The notes under the pieces were generated by a model, which worked only from the letters and a program-made list of their open reading frames with translations, was not told the DNA's origin and did not search any database. Shown piece by piece: positions 1-10,800 of a stretch of DNA of 33,460 nucleotides. The position numbers were made by a program, and so were the translations under genes. Position 1 is the stretch's first letter, and the number at the start of each line of letters is the position of its first letter. Origin of the DNA: Candidatus Micrarchaeota archaeon (lineage in GTDB: Archaea > Micrarchaeota > Micrarchaeia > Anstonellales > JAGGXE01); the NCBI GenBank assembly GCA_021163225.1, contig JAGGXE010000024.1, positions 1 to 33,460 on the forward strand, read 5' to 3'.

Positions 1-83
1 ATTATATGTTTGATTAACTTATGTGCAAAAGGATGTCTCTTTTTATGTTCGAGATGTTTCTTGATGAGTTCGGTATCATTCAT
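1..83 (-). CDS. Unidentified protein, N-terminal fragment cut by the window edge
   Basis: An open frame runs from an ATG at 83 leftward off the window, giving 27 residues that start MNDTELIKKHLEHKKRHPFA. A Shine-Dalgarno-like GGAAGGTG lies a few bases before the ATG, which supports the start. The visible part is basic, rich in histidine and lysine, and predicted helical. It is too short to assign a family. It lies 35 nt downstream of a possible 43-aa gene on the same strand and may be co-transcribed with it. Confidence 0.5.
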   Translation of the reverse strand, partial: MNDTELIKKHLEHKKRHPFAHKLIKHI

Positions 84-118
84 AGAACACACCTTCCATC
101 AAGTAACAACAATAAATA

Positions 119-250
119 TTATGCATTTATCCTTTTTATATCTATCGCAGGTGTTTGTTTACCGTGTGCTTCTTGAATAAATACCATAACTATGCCCAAC
201 CGTTCGTCTCCTTCAAGATAACCAACTACCTTACACTTCCTTTTTTCCAC
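119..250 (-). CDS. Possible 43-aa small protein, unknown
   Basis: A GTG-initiated frame of 43 codons, ending at a TAA at 121-119. The product has a protein-like composition, including GYLEGDERLGIVMVFIQEAH, with a balanced mix of charged and hydrophobic residues and a single cysteine at residue 6. No good ribosome-binding site precedes the GTG. An AT-rich TAAAATAAT lies about 25 nt upstream and could be the TATA box of a leaderless transcript. The frame sits directly upstream of the edge gene on the same strand. I do not recognise it. It could be a chance frame, and conservation would decide. Confidence 0.33.
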   Translation of the reverse strand: MEKRKCKVVGYLEGDERLGIVMVFIQEAHGKQTPAIDIKRINA

Positions 251-373
251 ATTCCATAACTCTGTGGATTATTTTACAAAGAATTATATTGTTCACAAAG
301 GCAGTTTCCATACGATAGAAGTAAAATTCAGTGGTTTTCCAGTGGTATGATAGAAAAGTTTAATAATGTGACA

Positions 374-385
374 GTTTTTAAAAAC
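374..385 (+). promoter_or_regulatory. TATA-like promoter of the lipoprotein gene
   Basis: GTTTTTAAAAAC is a self-complementary TATA-like box 60-71 nt before the ATG at 445. Transcription would start near 405-412, leaving a leader of about 35 nt that contains AAGGTGATGG (434-443) as ribosome-binding site. A second AT-rich box (AAGTTTAATAATG, 356-368) lies just upstream. Confidence 0.45.
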
Positions 386-444
386 ATCGGACTAAAACAT
401 CAAAAGTTCGGAAGCGTTTCCAAACGTGATCAGAAGGTGATGGT

Positions 445-2493
445 ATGAACAGAAGATTGTTAATAGTTGGTCTTTTGCTAGTTCCTTTGGTCCTGTTTCT
501 GACCGGTTGCACAAGGAACGAATCGGAAGAAGCGGTTTCCAGCAATCAGAGTTCCGCGAACCTGACAGTTGCACTTGAGGAAGGTTCGAGTGCTGTTTTA
601 GGGAACTGGAATGTGACCGTAGAAGATATAAAGGTTAAGACAGAGTATGTTGATGGAACGTGCAATGTTACTGACGAACGTGCTAAGATTACAGTTGTGT
701 TTGGAAATACTTCTATAAGAAGATGGATGACCGTCGGCGACAGTATGACATTGCCGGACGGTTCTACGTTAACGCTTTCAGATATTCAAGAGATTGTCGA
801 AAAAGAAGAAACGCCGTGGTCTGTTGGGTCAAAGAAGGTTGTGTTCACCGTTACTGTTCCGGTTTATGACAGTCATATCAAAACCCTGTCCAAAGGAGAA
901 CATTATCTCTTGGACGATGGTAGAGAGTTATCTCTAAAGGATATAGGGATACATGCAGAATACTTCCCACCGACAGACCTTACGAGAACTATGGATGAGG
1001 GAGATAGGGTGAGCTATTCTTCGGACCTTGAGGTTTATCTTAGGAGCGTAACTGAAAACATCGTTACGGATTCTACAACAGTAGTTAATGTGACACGTGG
1101 GGAAGGTCAGCAGGTCTCACTGCCAGGTGATTACGCGGTGCGAATAATTAATATTACGCAGACCGTCGGCACACCGGATCACGAGACCGAAGTGGACGAG
1201 TATGAAGAGGGTGATTCCTTCGAACTTTCCGACGGAACCAGCGTCTCTGTGATGGAGATACACGTAGATGTGACGAACTGTTCCGAAGGGTGTTCGATAA
1301 CCAACGAATCTGTGGAACTCAGGGTCTATCCAGAAGGGTCACGGTCTTACGACACTTATGTTGTTGGCGAAGGTGATTCCATAAACGCTAGCGATCGCGT
1401 GGTGTTGACGGTTCAAAGCATAGACGAAACAACCTCCTGCGAAAACGAGACTTGTGTAGTATCTAACAAGAGTGTTCGCATCAGGTCTGTTGTGTACGCT
1501 TCAGAATGTCCCGTGTCCGACCGCGAAGTAGAACTCGAACTGCTGTTCCCAGACCTTTCCACGGAGACTGTTACACTCGGTTATGGTGAGGAATACTCCT
1601 TTATTACCGGTGAAAAGGTCAAGGTTCTGTCGATCACTGAAGATGTGAGCGATTCGGTTGCGGGTTCATGCACTGTGTCTGACGAGACGGTGACCCTTCA
1701 GATAACTCTGATAACTAAGAAATGTGATGTTGCTAACAAACGTGCGAGCCTTCGTATTACTTGGCACGGTGAAGATTACTCGGTGTCATTGGATGAGGGT
1801 TCTAACAAGACGTTGTCCACGCCCTATGGAGACCTTTTTGTTGAAGTGCCCGAGATAGACGTTTCCGTGGAACAGGATGATGACAGATGTTCTGTTGATG
1901 AAGAATCTGCAACTGTTCATATCAGCAGTCCCGCACGGTGCGAGGTGGAGAAGGATTCTGCCACACTTGAAATTAACGGAACCACTCTGTATCTGGATTA
2001 CGGTGATACCCACGGGTTCGGAGGTACACTTTTCACATTGGAAGATATCGTTTACGATGTTTCACCGGTAGAGAAGAGCGGGAGAACGATATGCGAACTA
2101 TCCAACGTTAAAGCGAGGTTAAGGATACAGGTGCCAACCACTCAAACAATCAGTATCGATGAAGGTGATGAGGGGAACGTGGACGATTTGATGATAAGAG
2201 TGGACGGAGTGAATTATTCAATTGTCGGGAACTGTACGGTAGGCAACTGCAGCGTTGGACCCAACATAACTGCGAACATCACGGTTGTTCTAGGGGATGA
2301 TAATCGGACAGCGACCGTCTATCCGGGATACACGTTTGTGATGGGTTCGTACACGGTGACTGTTCAGAACGTTTCCGTGGAGATTGTAGGCGGCGAGACA
2401 ACATGCAATGTAAAAGAAGCGCGTGCAGTATTAAGTTTGGTAAACACAAGTGCCAATCTATCCGTTCAGTCCGGGAACGAATCTGAAGATTGA
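445..2493 (+). CDS. Secreted repeat lipoprotein, rich in N-glycosylation sequons
   Basis: A 682-aa surface protein. Residues 1-22 are a signal peptide ending in a lipobox, FLTGC, so Cys22 would be lipidated and the protein anchored by its N-terminus. The rest is acidic and predicted beta-rich. Two short motifs alternate along the whole length. One is EG-D/S followed about 10 residues later by V-x-V-x-x-I (about 12 copies). The other is C-x-V/I/L-x-D/N/E-x-x-A/V-x-L-x-I/V (about 11 copies, such as CTVSDETVTLQI and CDVANKRASLRI). This gives about twelve units of roughly 55 residues. I count 25 N-x-S/T sequons, which suggests heavy glycosylation. The pattern recalls archaeal S-layer duplication domains, but I cannot assign a family. 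No C-terminal anchor is visible. The start has a good ribosome-binding site, and the gene converges on the isopentenyl phosphate kinase gene. Confidence 0.88.
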   Translation: MNRRLLIVGLLLVPLVLFLTGCTRNESEEAVSSNQSSANLTVALEEGSSAVLGNWNVTVEDIKVKTEYVDGTCNVTDERAKITVVFGNTSIRRWMTVGDSMTLPDGSTLTLSDIQEIVEKEETPWSVGSKKVVFTVTVPVYDSHIKTLSKGEHYLLDDGRELSLKDIGIHAEYFPPTDLTRTMDEGDRVSYSSDLEVYLRSVTENIVTDSTTVVNVTRGEGQQVSLPGDYAVRIINITQTVGTPDHETEVDEYEEGDSFELSDGTSVSVMEIHVDVTNCSEGCSITNESVELRVYPEGSRSYDTYVVGEGDSINASDRVVLTVQSIDETTSCENETCVVSNKSVRIRSVVYASECPVSDREVELELLFPDLSTETVTLGYGEEYSFITGEKVKVLSITEDVSDSVAGSCTVSDETVTLQITLITKKCDVANKRASLRITWHGEDYSVSLDEGSNKTLSTPYGDLFVEVPEIDVSVEQDDDRCSVDEESATVHISSPARCEVEKDSATLEINGTTLYLDYGDTHGFGGTLFTLEDIVYDVSPVEKSGRTICELSNVKARLRIQVPTTQTISIDEGDEGNVDDLMIRVDGVNYSIVGNCTVGNCSVGPNITANITVVLGDDNRTATVYPGYTFVMGSYTVTVQNVSVEIVGGETTCNVKEARAVLSLVNTSANLSVQSGNESED

Positions 2494-2525
2494 GGAATAA
2501 GGAGTTCTAAAGGAAAAGTAAATTT

Positions 2526-3287
2526 TTATCGAGACGGTAGGATCGTCGTTCCTACCTTTTCCTTTCCTTCGAGAGCGTTCCGCAATCCTCTGGGATCGGT
2601 TATTACTGCGTGTACACCAGACCTTAAAATCTCGGTCACTTTACCCAGCATGCCACCGGTTACATCTATGTTTCCAGAATCTTTAATGTATCTTTTCAAC
2701 TCTTTGATATTCCCTCGATGTATGACCGGTATAACCTTGTTTTGACCGTCTAACACTCCTCTGACGTCGGATACGAATATTGCTTTTTTTGCTTTCATGG
2801 TTTTAGCCAGGTAAGTTGTTATCTGATCCCCAGACAACACAGAACCGCCCAACCTTGTATCTATGACCATATCACCGTAAAGAACGGGTAGATAACCTTC
2901 TTTCAAAATCCGTATCAACGGTTCGTCGAAACATTTCGTTATCCTGTTGTTACGCAGTCTGAAGATTACGAGTGGCGGGATCGAAATGGCAGGCACCTTC
3001 CTTCTAATCAGTTCTGAGGTCACTATGTTGGACAGTTCGGATACTGACCGATGCGTCTCCGCAAACCCCAACCTATGCTTGTCCGTTTTGACCCCTTTAT
3101 CGATGCCGTACTTGACAACCGGCATATGACCGTACGAACCTGCACCGTGGACCAGTATCATCTTTTTCTTCCCGTAAAATTCGGATATGACTCTGGCCAG
3201 GTAGGATATCATTCTTCTGTTCGGTTGTTTGTACCTGTTTTTATCGGTTATTACGCTTCCGCCCAACTTTACGATTACCGTTTCCAT
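2526..3287 (-). CDS. ipk: Isopentenyl phosphate kinase
   Basis: A 253-aa member of the amino-acid-kinase fold that phosphorylates isopentenyl phosphate to isopentenyl diphosphate with ATP, the last step of the archaeal mevalonate pathway. The N-terminal VIVKLGGSVITDK (residues 4-16) is the ATP-binding glycine loop. HGAGSYGH (47-54) carries the histidine that marks this family. VLSGDQI and FVSDVRGVLDG are the later nucleotide-binding motifs. I start it at the ATG at 3287 rather than at the longest frame (3383): METVIVKLGG matches the family N-terminus, and a TATA box lies 20-30 nt before it, implying a leaderless mRNA. Its partner pathway genes lie about 8.5 kb away beyond the RHS gene, in the opposite orientation. 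Confidence 0.93.
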   Translation of the reverse strand: METVIVKLGGSVITDKNRYKQPNRRMISYLARVISEFYGKKKMILVHGAGSYGHMPVVKYGIDKGVKTDKHRLGFAETHRSVSELSNIVTSELIRRKVPAISIPPLVIFRLRNNRITKCFDEPLIRILKEGYLPVLYGDMVIDTRLGGSVLSGDQITTYLAKTMKAKKAIFVSDVRGVLDGQNKVIPVIHRGNIKELKRYIKDSGNIDVTGGMLGKVTEILRSGVHAVITDPRGLRNALEGKEKVGTTILPSR

Positions 3288-3306
3288 GCTTTTTTTGGAG
3301 ATGGAA

Positions 3307-3317
3307 GTTTTTAAAAG
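3307..3317 (-). promoter_or_regulatory. TATA-like box for ipk
   Basis: On the minus strand CTTTTAAAAAC lies 20-30 nt before the ATG at 3287. There is no Shine-Dalgarno before that ATG, so transcription probably begins at or next to the start codon. This box also argues against the longer open frame, because it would fall inside the coding region. Confidence 0.5.
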
Positions 3318-3379
3318 CATTTTGAAAATCGAAAATGACTTTCCGAAATTGCTTATTCTCTCGTTTAAAAAGAATATTT

Positions 3380-4393
3380 TCACTGTCTTGGTTTTGGGAC
3401 TGTTTTGATGGTGCTTTCGTATAGTGCCTTGTAGGAAAGAATAGATATAAGATTAAGATTGAATACTTCCTGTTCGTCGACATCTAAACCCAAATCCTTA
3501 ACTATCTCAACTGCGATCCATGCCTCATAAGACGCGTTATTCTTTTCTTCAGGAGACATACTCTCCCAAAGCATCTTTATTTTATTCATATCTACACCTT
3601 CGGAGACCACCTTAAACCTGACTAATGACAACTCAAATTCTAAACGCAATGGAAATAACCTCTTTCCTAACTCCGACTCCAATGCATCCATAAATTCTTT
3701 TACTTCTTTTGTTTCATACCCTGCAATACCGAATTTCCTTGTAAAATAGGACGATGTATCTTCGCTCGTAAGTTTAGCCGTAAGTGCTTTGATCTTTTCA
3801 TAAAAGTGTGTATTTATGGGAGCAAAAATCTCGTATTTATTTTTATCTCTATCAAAAACATAAACAATTATGCCCGCTTCATACTTACTTTTTAACGGAT
3901 CTTCAAGTTCCTTTTCAAAGGAAGATGACATGCTTGATAAATTAGAGATAGTTATGTCAGGTTGTTTGGTGAGTGAATAACCTAATTCAACATTCTTTTC
4001 AGTTGTATCCATCTCGACATATAACAGATTATAATGCATATACCTATTATATACCTCCTGAACCAATTCTTCGGTAGGTTTGGGCATGCCTTTAACACTT
4101 CTCAACGAAGTAAAGAAATTTATTGTCTGTCTAATTGATATGCTGTGCAGATAATCTCTTTTTTGTTTTGATAAGGATGAATATTTCTTCTGTATCTCAC
4201 TTGTCTTACCCTTTTCACTAATATACTCTTCAAAACCTTTCATCAGTTGTTCTTGGTCTGTCTTGATTTCTACAGGTTTTTTTACTTCACTTATATCATT
4301 TATACTAAGTAAGCCCAACTCTAACAGATTGAAAAATCGTATCTTTTTTTTGTTCGTAATTCTAAACCCCTTTTTATACGTCTCAAATTTCAT
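3380..4393 (-). CDS. Hypothetical protein, 337 aa, very AT-rich
   Basis: I do not recognise this protein. The start at 4393 (MKFETYKKGF) is preceded by AGGTGA 7-8 nt upstream; the longer frame only adds a GTG four codons earlier. The product appears soluble, with no signal peptide or membrane segment, many lysines and glutamates, and alternating helical (about 50-120, 210-300) and beta segments (for example AGIIVYVFDRDKNKYEIFAP). Base composition is lower in GC than that of the housekeeping genes: a 60-base stretch at 3841-3900 has 16 G/C. It is the next gene downstream of the giant RHS gene on the same strand, about 490 nt away, so it could be a partner or immunity protein. That is position-based inference only. 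It lies 92 nt upstream of ipk. Confidence 0.8.
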   Translation of the reverse strand: MKFETYKKGFRITNKKKIRFFNLLELGLLSINDISEVKKPVEIKTDQEQLMKGFEEYISEKGKTSEIQKKYSSLSKQKRDYLHSISIRQTINFFTSLRSVKGMPKPTEELVQEVYNRYMHYNLLYVEMDTTEKNVELGYSLTKQPDITISNLSSMSSSFEKELEDPLKSKYEAGIIVYVFDRDKNKYEIFAPINTHFYEKIKALTAKLTSEDTSSYFTRKFGIAGYETKEVKEFMDALESELGKRLFPLRLEFELSLVRFKVVSEGVDMNKIKMLWESMSPEEKNNASYEAWIAVEIVKDLGLDVDEQEVFNLNLISILSYKALYESTIKTVPKPRQ

Positions 4394-4884
4394 ATTTAGA
4401 TTCACCTATCCTGTATATCACGTCAAGATCTTGGTAGGGAGGCAATGCTGTGGCTATTAGTGACCAGATCCAACTCTTGGGAACGATGATGTTAAGACTG
4501 AAACCAAGATTTATAAATCTATATGTTTGCTTCGAAGGTTGTACTATTCCGAAATTACTTCCTCTCGTTGAAAAAGATAAGAAACGTCTTAAAGAAACTG
4601 AAAGTATGTGGGAACCAACAAGAGGAAGCTCAGGAGGATAGTTAGAGAGATGGATAGAGAGGAATTTTCTGTTTACAGGGTAGCAAAACAACAGCGGATA
4701 ACTCCTAGGTGGTAAGAGAGATCTATTCTACCCTACCCCACTAGTAGCTGTAACCTCTTTGTCATTTCCTCATACTACTCTTAACCAAAAAGATTTAATA
4801 ATCTCATCAAATCCACTCTCTACTCTGGGGATTAGTCTCATAAATATTTATTCACAAAGACGCTTCGAAGTGATCTTGAAGATC
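4394..4884. other. AT-rich gap between the RHS gene and the 337-aa gene
   Basis: About 490 nt without a confident gene. A 63-codon plus-strand frame (4450-4641, GTG start, GGGAGG 6 nt upstream) has a lysine/glutamate-rich C-terminus and could be a small gene or a remnant; I rate it about 0.2. A perfect 14-nt palindrome, AGATTTATAAATCT, lies at 4507-4520 and resembles a TATA box. Near the RHS stop, 4871-4888 contains the overlapping short palindromes GATCTTGAAGATC and AAGATCTT. No tRNA or repeat array is seen. Confidence 0.4.
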
Positions 4885-7800
4885 TTACCAAGGTATAGGT
4901 ATATTGAGCCAACCTCTAACGTACCTATCTCCTTCTAGAGTTGTTCCAATAGACGCACCAAATGACCCGCCATTGAAAATATTAAACTCACAGCCAAAAA
5001 CGATTCTGTTAGTGGGTGACGTTTGGATCCAAAAATCATGAAGAGAGAACCTTGCCTGAATACCTGCATATACAATCCCAATTTTTTTATCTACTGACAC
5101 ATGAGTATACCGATAACGGTCATACTCTGTTTTTTGCAAGATCAAATCTTTGGTTGCGAAAATCCCCGTATCTACGTAAGATGGAGAGTTCTTCTGTAAC
5201 CACTTTTGTAGATTTCCCTCCAGATTTAAGGATAGCTTGAGGGAACCTCCGTCCATGGTGAAGCTTCTTTTTATTTTTCCATGGGGCATATCCGCTCCAC
5301 TACCTACAGGTACAGGATGGCTTGGAGGATGGTGATGCGCTGTTGAGCCTCTAAATTCCTTATTTAATTTGTTCACAAATTTGTTCCATGGAATCTTTCC
5401 CGAGGGTGTCCATTTCCACACCCTTAAAAATGGAACTGACCACTGGGATGTGCGAAGGTTTATCTTAAGTATCTCAATGTTATTAATACTAAACGTTTTT
5501 ATTTGGTCTTTATTATACTCTGCCACATCTCTCAAGAGATTCTCTCTTAAGTTAAGGTATTCTTTATAGTAATAGTCATTCAGATTTGCATATCCATAAT
5601 TTCCTCCAACTGGCATCCCACCGTACATCTCTTCTCCATAAACAACCAACTCTTCGCCCACATACAGGGGCATATCCGCACTTAGTACTTCTGGTTGATT
5701 TCCTGTGTAGTCAACCAACCCGATAGGATTGTTATACGCATAGACATACCTATTAAGTCCGCTTGGTAACGGATCAGGCGTGATAAACCTACCTATCTCT
5801 GAATCGTAATATCTCATGCCAAAATACTGCAGTCCAGAATCGTCACGCTCATGATTAACAAATTCTCTTCTATTGTTGACTGTATCATTTATGTCTATAT
5901 TCAGATTAACAGGATTACCAAAGGCATCATAATCTGCAGACCAAACAACTTTTCTGTTTCTGTCTAATATAAACCTAGGAGTGCGATAATCAGAATAATA
6001 ATAGTAAATCTTTGGATGAGTAACAAACCTATGTTGACCGATAAAATAAGTATTATAGTCTGCACGCGCAAGAATACGGTCATGTCCCTCTATGTATAGT
6101 GAATCCTGTTCTATAACGGTGCTTGGAGAAGTTGAAGGGATTGAAGACAGTGTATGATGATGTATAGGGACGATAGGAATTGACATAATGAAATATCCTT
6201 TACCGGGTTCCACTTCATTAATGGGCACATAGACATATCTTCTTAGTTTTGGCTCGTAGTGCCAGAACAGGATCTGTTTATCACTGTTGGCGGTAATAAG
6301 ATTTATCAACTGTTCATAGTTCCTTATCCCTATCAGAACAAACTTTCCAGGAGGCAATTTAAATCCAGTATCAGACGTGGTCTTACCGGTATCAAAGGCT
6401 ACGTCCATGCTTTTTTTCATGTAAACGAATACACAGTCAGTTTTATTAGGCCCTCTAGAATCATCCATTTTAAAATATTTGTTTGTGTCTGGGTCATATC
6501 CAAATGCACATATATATGAATCTTTTGGTAGCGATTTATAGACGTCATAAGATATCATGTTCCAACCAGGGTATAAGTCAATATACCTTTTTCCTATGTC
6601 TGCCAACGATTCTATTTTTTTCTTTGTCCTTTCATATACAATATTCCCGGCTGGATCCCTAAAATAATACACCACTATCTTGCTGTTATTTTCATCTTCT
6701 ATTATCTTTGCAACCCTATCCCAGTTAGAATCATAATAATAAGTTTCGTTTCCAAAAGCTCCATTGATATTCTTAACTCTACCCAATCCGTCATACGAAA
6801 TCTCATAAACTTTAAAGACATCACGAACTCTAGGCGAAAAAATACTATCAAAACCCGACGATTCTAAGATACTGTGTTGTTCACGGAACCGATCTTCTTT
6901 ACTATTTTTCTTGGGACCACGTCCCTGGAAATGTTTCCTATATGTAGAAGTATATTTCGATAACAAACGGCCTATGTTATCATATTGGTAGTAATTAATA
7001 GTGTTCATCTCCCCGCCAGAACTTACAATTACATACTTTAAGCGTACCGAATTTGATGGAGATGGTAGCTGATAATCAAAATAATATCTTAATCGAACCG
7101 AATCTCCATTCTCCACGATACGATTGTCTAAATCATCATATTCATATGTAACATTACCATAGTATCCTGCAGTAATATCATTTACTCTTATTAATCTGCC
7201 AACAGCATCGTAATTAAAACTAACTATCGGCCTCCATTCAGATCTTCTTGCGGACAGATCGACACTGGAGGTTGGCACCGGCTCACTTATTGCAATTATA
7301 TTTCCTAATGGGTCGTAATGGTAGCGTCTACTAAAGTACGTGGTATCTGGAGTCCTGACAGTTATCTGAGTGATAAAGTTGTCGTTGTCATACTGATAGT
7401 GAGATTCAACATTGTTTCCGTATTCTATTGTTGTAACCCTACCACGATCGTCTATATCAAAATCTGCAATTTTATAATCAGAAAGATACACACGCGTAAG
7501 TTCACCGTGGTTATTGTACATATATCTTATAGGCTTTCCATTGATTTTCTCTTCAGAAAGAAGGTTATGGTCATAGGTATATTTCACACTCAAAGACTCT
7601 GAATCCTCGGGTGAATCGAGCGTAATTGTGACCGAATAATCTGATATCCTACCTTTTTTGTCATAATTATAATTCTGTTTGACATTTACTGAATGTTTAG
7701 AACAAAGCCGCCCAACACCGTTACGACATCTATCATAGATGTTCTCAAGTACGATAGAACCTGAGCGGTTTTTAACGCTTGTCAGACGATTTATCCAGTC

Positions 7801-10800
7801 GTATTCGTAATATAAATCAACATATGATAACTTAGAACCGGTATTAGGTACTATGTAAAGATCGTCTATGTACGTTTCACCGTAGCCAGCACTATAGTAA
7901 TAAAGATAGGCGTATTCTGCAGATTCAGGAACCGTAATATTTCTCTCATATTTTGACCAAGATTCTGTTAGATTTGGACGTAAATAGTATGACGAGATTA
8001 GATTGTCCTCACCGTCATAGAACTTTAGAACCATCCAAAATGAATGCATGCGTGAACCCTTTTTAAAATAACCTCCAAAAACTATGTTCTCACCACCAGA
8101 AACAGGCAACTTATATAATTGATAAATTTTGTGTGGTCCAGAGAGTTTTAAACAACCTTTTCCATCATAACAATCTTGATAATATATCTCTAATCCTCCT
8201 GCAAATGGATACATTTCTATTAGATAGGAAGTGTCATTTATTTCAAAACCTGAATTAATCACAAAATTATTGTGTGACGTGTAGATTATGTTATCTTTAT
8301 TGTCGTAATAAGTTGTGGTATAACCAGCATCAGGGTCATTTGTATGAATTGGACGATCTTTATAGTCAAAAGTAGTTTTAGTTTTTCTTCCTAATGGATC
8401 GGTGTATATTTTTGGAACCTTTGAAAGACCATCATACTCATAATGCAAGGTCCTACCTATCTGATCACTGACCCTCATTAAACGTCCCAAGCTGTCGAAT
8501 TCTTTAGTAATAGTAGAGCCCATAGCATCTGTTTCCTGCACTATTATAGTTCCGCCATCTCCATGTAGATTAATAGAACTTATCAATCCGTGATCATAAT
8601 CATAACTTTCTTCAAGAAATTTTAATGGGTCTTTAGAGTAAACATTTTCTAAATATAATGCAGATTCTGGGAAATCAAAAGTTATGTTAGATTCAGGAGC
8701 TGACAAGATACTGCTTATCCTAACCAATGAACCCGCGGAATCATAACCATAATTAATATATAACACTTTGTCACATCTTTCATATTCACAATCTTGATTA
8801 TTTGTTCTCTTCTGGATGATTTGGCCAAAACCATTATAGTATATTACAAGGGTTTTAGCTTGTGTGCCAGTCATTTGTTGACGAATAATTATGTGTGAGG
8901 GGGTTTCGCCATCATAAAGATAATATTTATAAATGAAAGAGGGTTCTCTATCTCCCGGGAGATATAACCTGTTGAGACGTCCAAAACGGTCATAGGTATA
9001 ACGTAACACTGCACCGTTGAATTTTTTAACACCAATCAAGTTAAGTTTTTCATCATAATCATATATCTCAAAACCTAACGGCACTTTTTTCCTCGTCAGG
9101 AGGTTGGTAGAGTCATTATAATAATATTCTACTGTGATATTCTTTGATGTTTCTGACCTTATTAGACCGTTTGAGTAATATTCTATAGATAACTGGTTTT
9201 CAAACCTTTTTTTATCAAAATTGTAGATGCTAACATTTGAAGGTACCAATACGAGACTACCTTCCTCACCTATGTTAATGTAATCTATTTTTGTTACGGT
9301 TTCTAAACCGTCAAAATCTCCTCCTACGAACGATTCATAATCAGATTCCTGAGTTCCAACCGCAGTCATCGACACATAGCTCAACAAATTATTTTTTATC
9401 ACTTCTGTTCTCATACTTGGATCTTCATGTAAATATCTTACATATGAAATTTTTTTGGTCTCGTATGCATCAGACCCTTCGATAGTATAAATCAATTGGT
9501 TGTATTGGTTGTAGTACGCTTTAATCCTGTTTTCTATCCCTTTGACATTTGAACTTAAATCAGTAATCAGTATGGAGTATATGGTCGGCTCGAACGACTT
9601 GTATGAGACGTTATAAGTCTGCTCAGAATATGCCACTAATTCACCATCTGCAGAATAAATCTCAGAACGGTATTTTCTGCCTTTCAACTGGTCTCCTAGA
9701 TAATCAGAATTATTTTGAGGACCTGTAAAGAAATAATCGACTGTTTTACCATTATCTTCTGTTATGGTTTCAACCTTTTCATAATATATATCACCATATT
9801 GTTTAATAGAACCAGGATATTCCTCAAAATGATCTTCACTCCAAACCCATGCATTCGGTAACTCATAATAATAGAGTGTTCCGTTAGAGTACTCATATCT
9901 GATTGTTATATTTTTATTTCGAATAGGATCATAATGAGACACCGATTTTATTCTCCATCCAAATGAATTAAATGTTCCAGAAGGTGAAAAAATGAGATAT
10001 AAATAATCTTCTGGTCTGTCACATGAGAGCCAAAGGTCTCTAAATCTTAATATCTCTTTTGAAATATTGCCTTTCGGTTCGTATTCAAAGATCTGTTGTC
10101 CACCATTTATATTTGTGATACTTTTAAGCAGTCCGAGATGTTCGTCATCACTTTTATTATAGTATTCATACTTATTAATTAAGATACAATCTGTTGCATC
10201 TTCATCAGAACAGATATATATACTACTTAAAAATGAAACGTCTTTTACCCGCCAATATCTGTCAGTACTACTGTCTATGTTCAATGTTATGTTCATGTCT
10301 TGAATGCTCATGTTATAATATCTCAGATCTATTACCTTAATTAATTGGCCAGAAGGAGCGTATTTTTTAATCTTATCAAGTCGTACACAAGAAGTGTGTT
10401 GATTATATGGATGATAACAATATGTTTCTGGAAGTTCCTCGTATTCGAATACCAATGCGTTTCCGTACGAATCACTAATATTAACTAATTTAGTAAGACT
10501 TGTATAATTAACTGTGTAATATGTTATATCATTACATGTGTATTCTGGATGACTATTACTGGGGACTAGATCCAGAGGGTGTTGTAGAGCCCAGCAATAT
10601 TTGCAGGCGTGTAGTTCATCAGTTATTCGGCATGGATGATCCGCGGGAACGATACTACCCGCACCAAGACCACAACTACTGCCATTAAAATACTTATGAC
10701 AAAAGTTACTCCCTGTAGAGTCATCGCAATTACTACACTCAGTCGTAACCCAATCAGGTATGCTTCCTCTGATCATCATAATAAGTCCTGATTCACAATA

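Noticed and set aside
4450-4641. 63-codon plus-strand frame with a GTG start
   Set aside because: It has a plausible ribosome-binding site but no recognisable content or clear promoter; noted in the gap entry rather than called as a gene.
4383-4691. 102-codon minus-strand frame upstream of the 337-aa gene
   Set aside because: It overlaps the start of that gene in another frame and has no ribosome-binding site or recognisable content.
4885-5700. RHS tail as a known nuclease or deaminase toxin
   Set aside because: The histidine-rich stretch is suggestive, but no established catalytic motif of those families could be identified.
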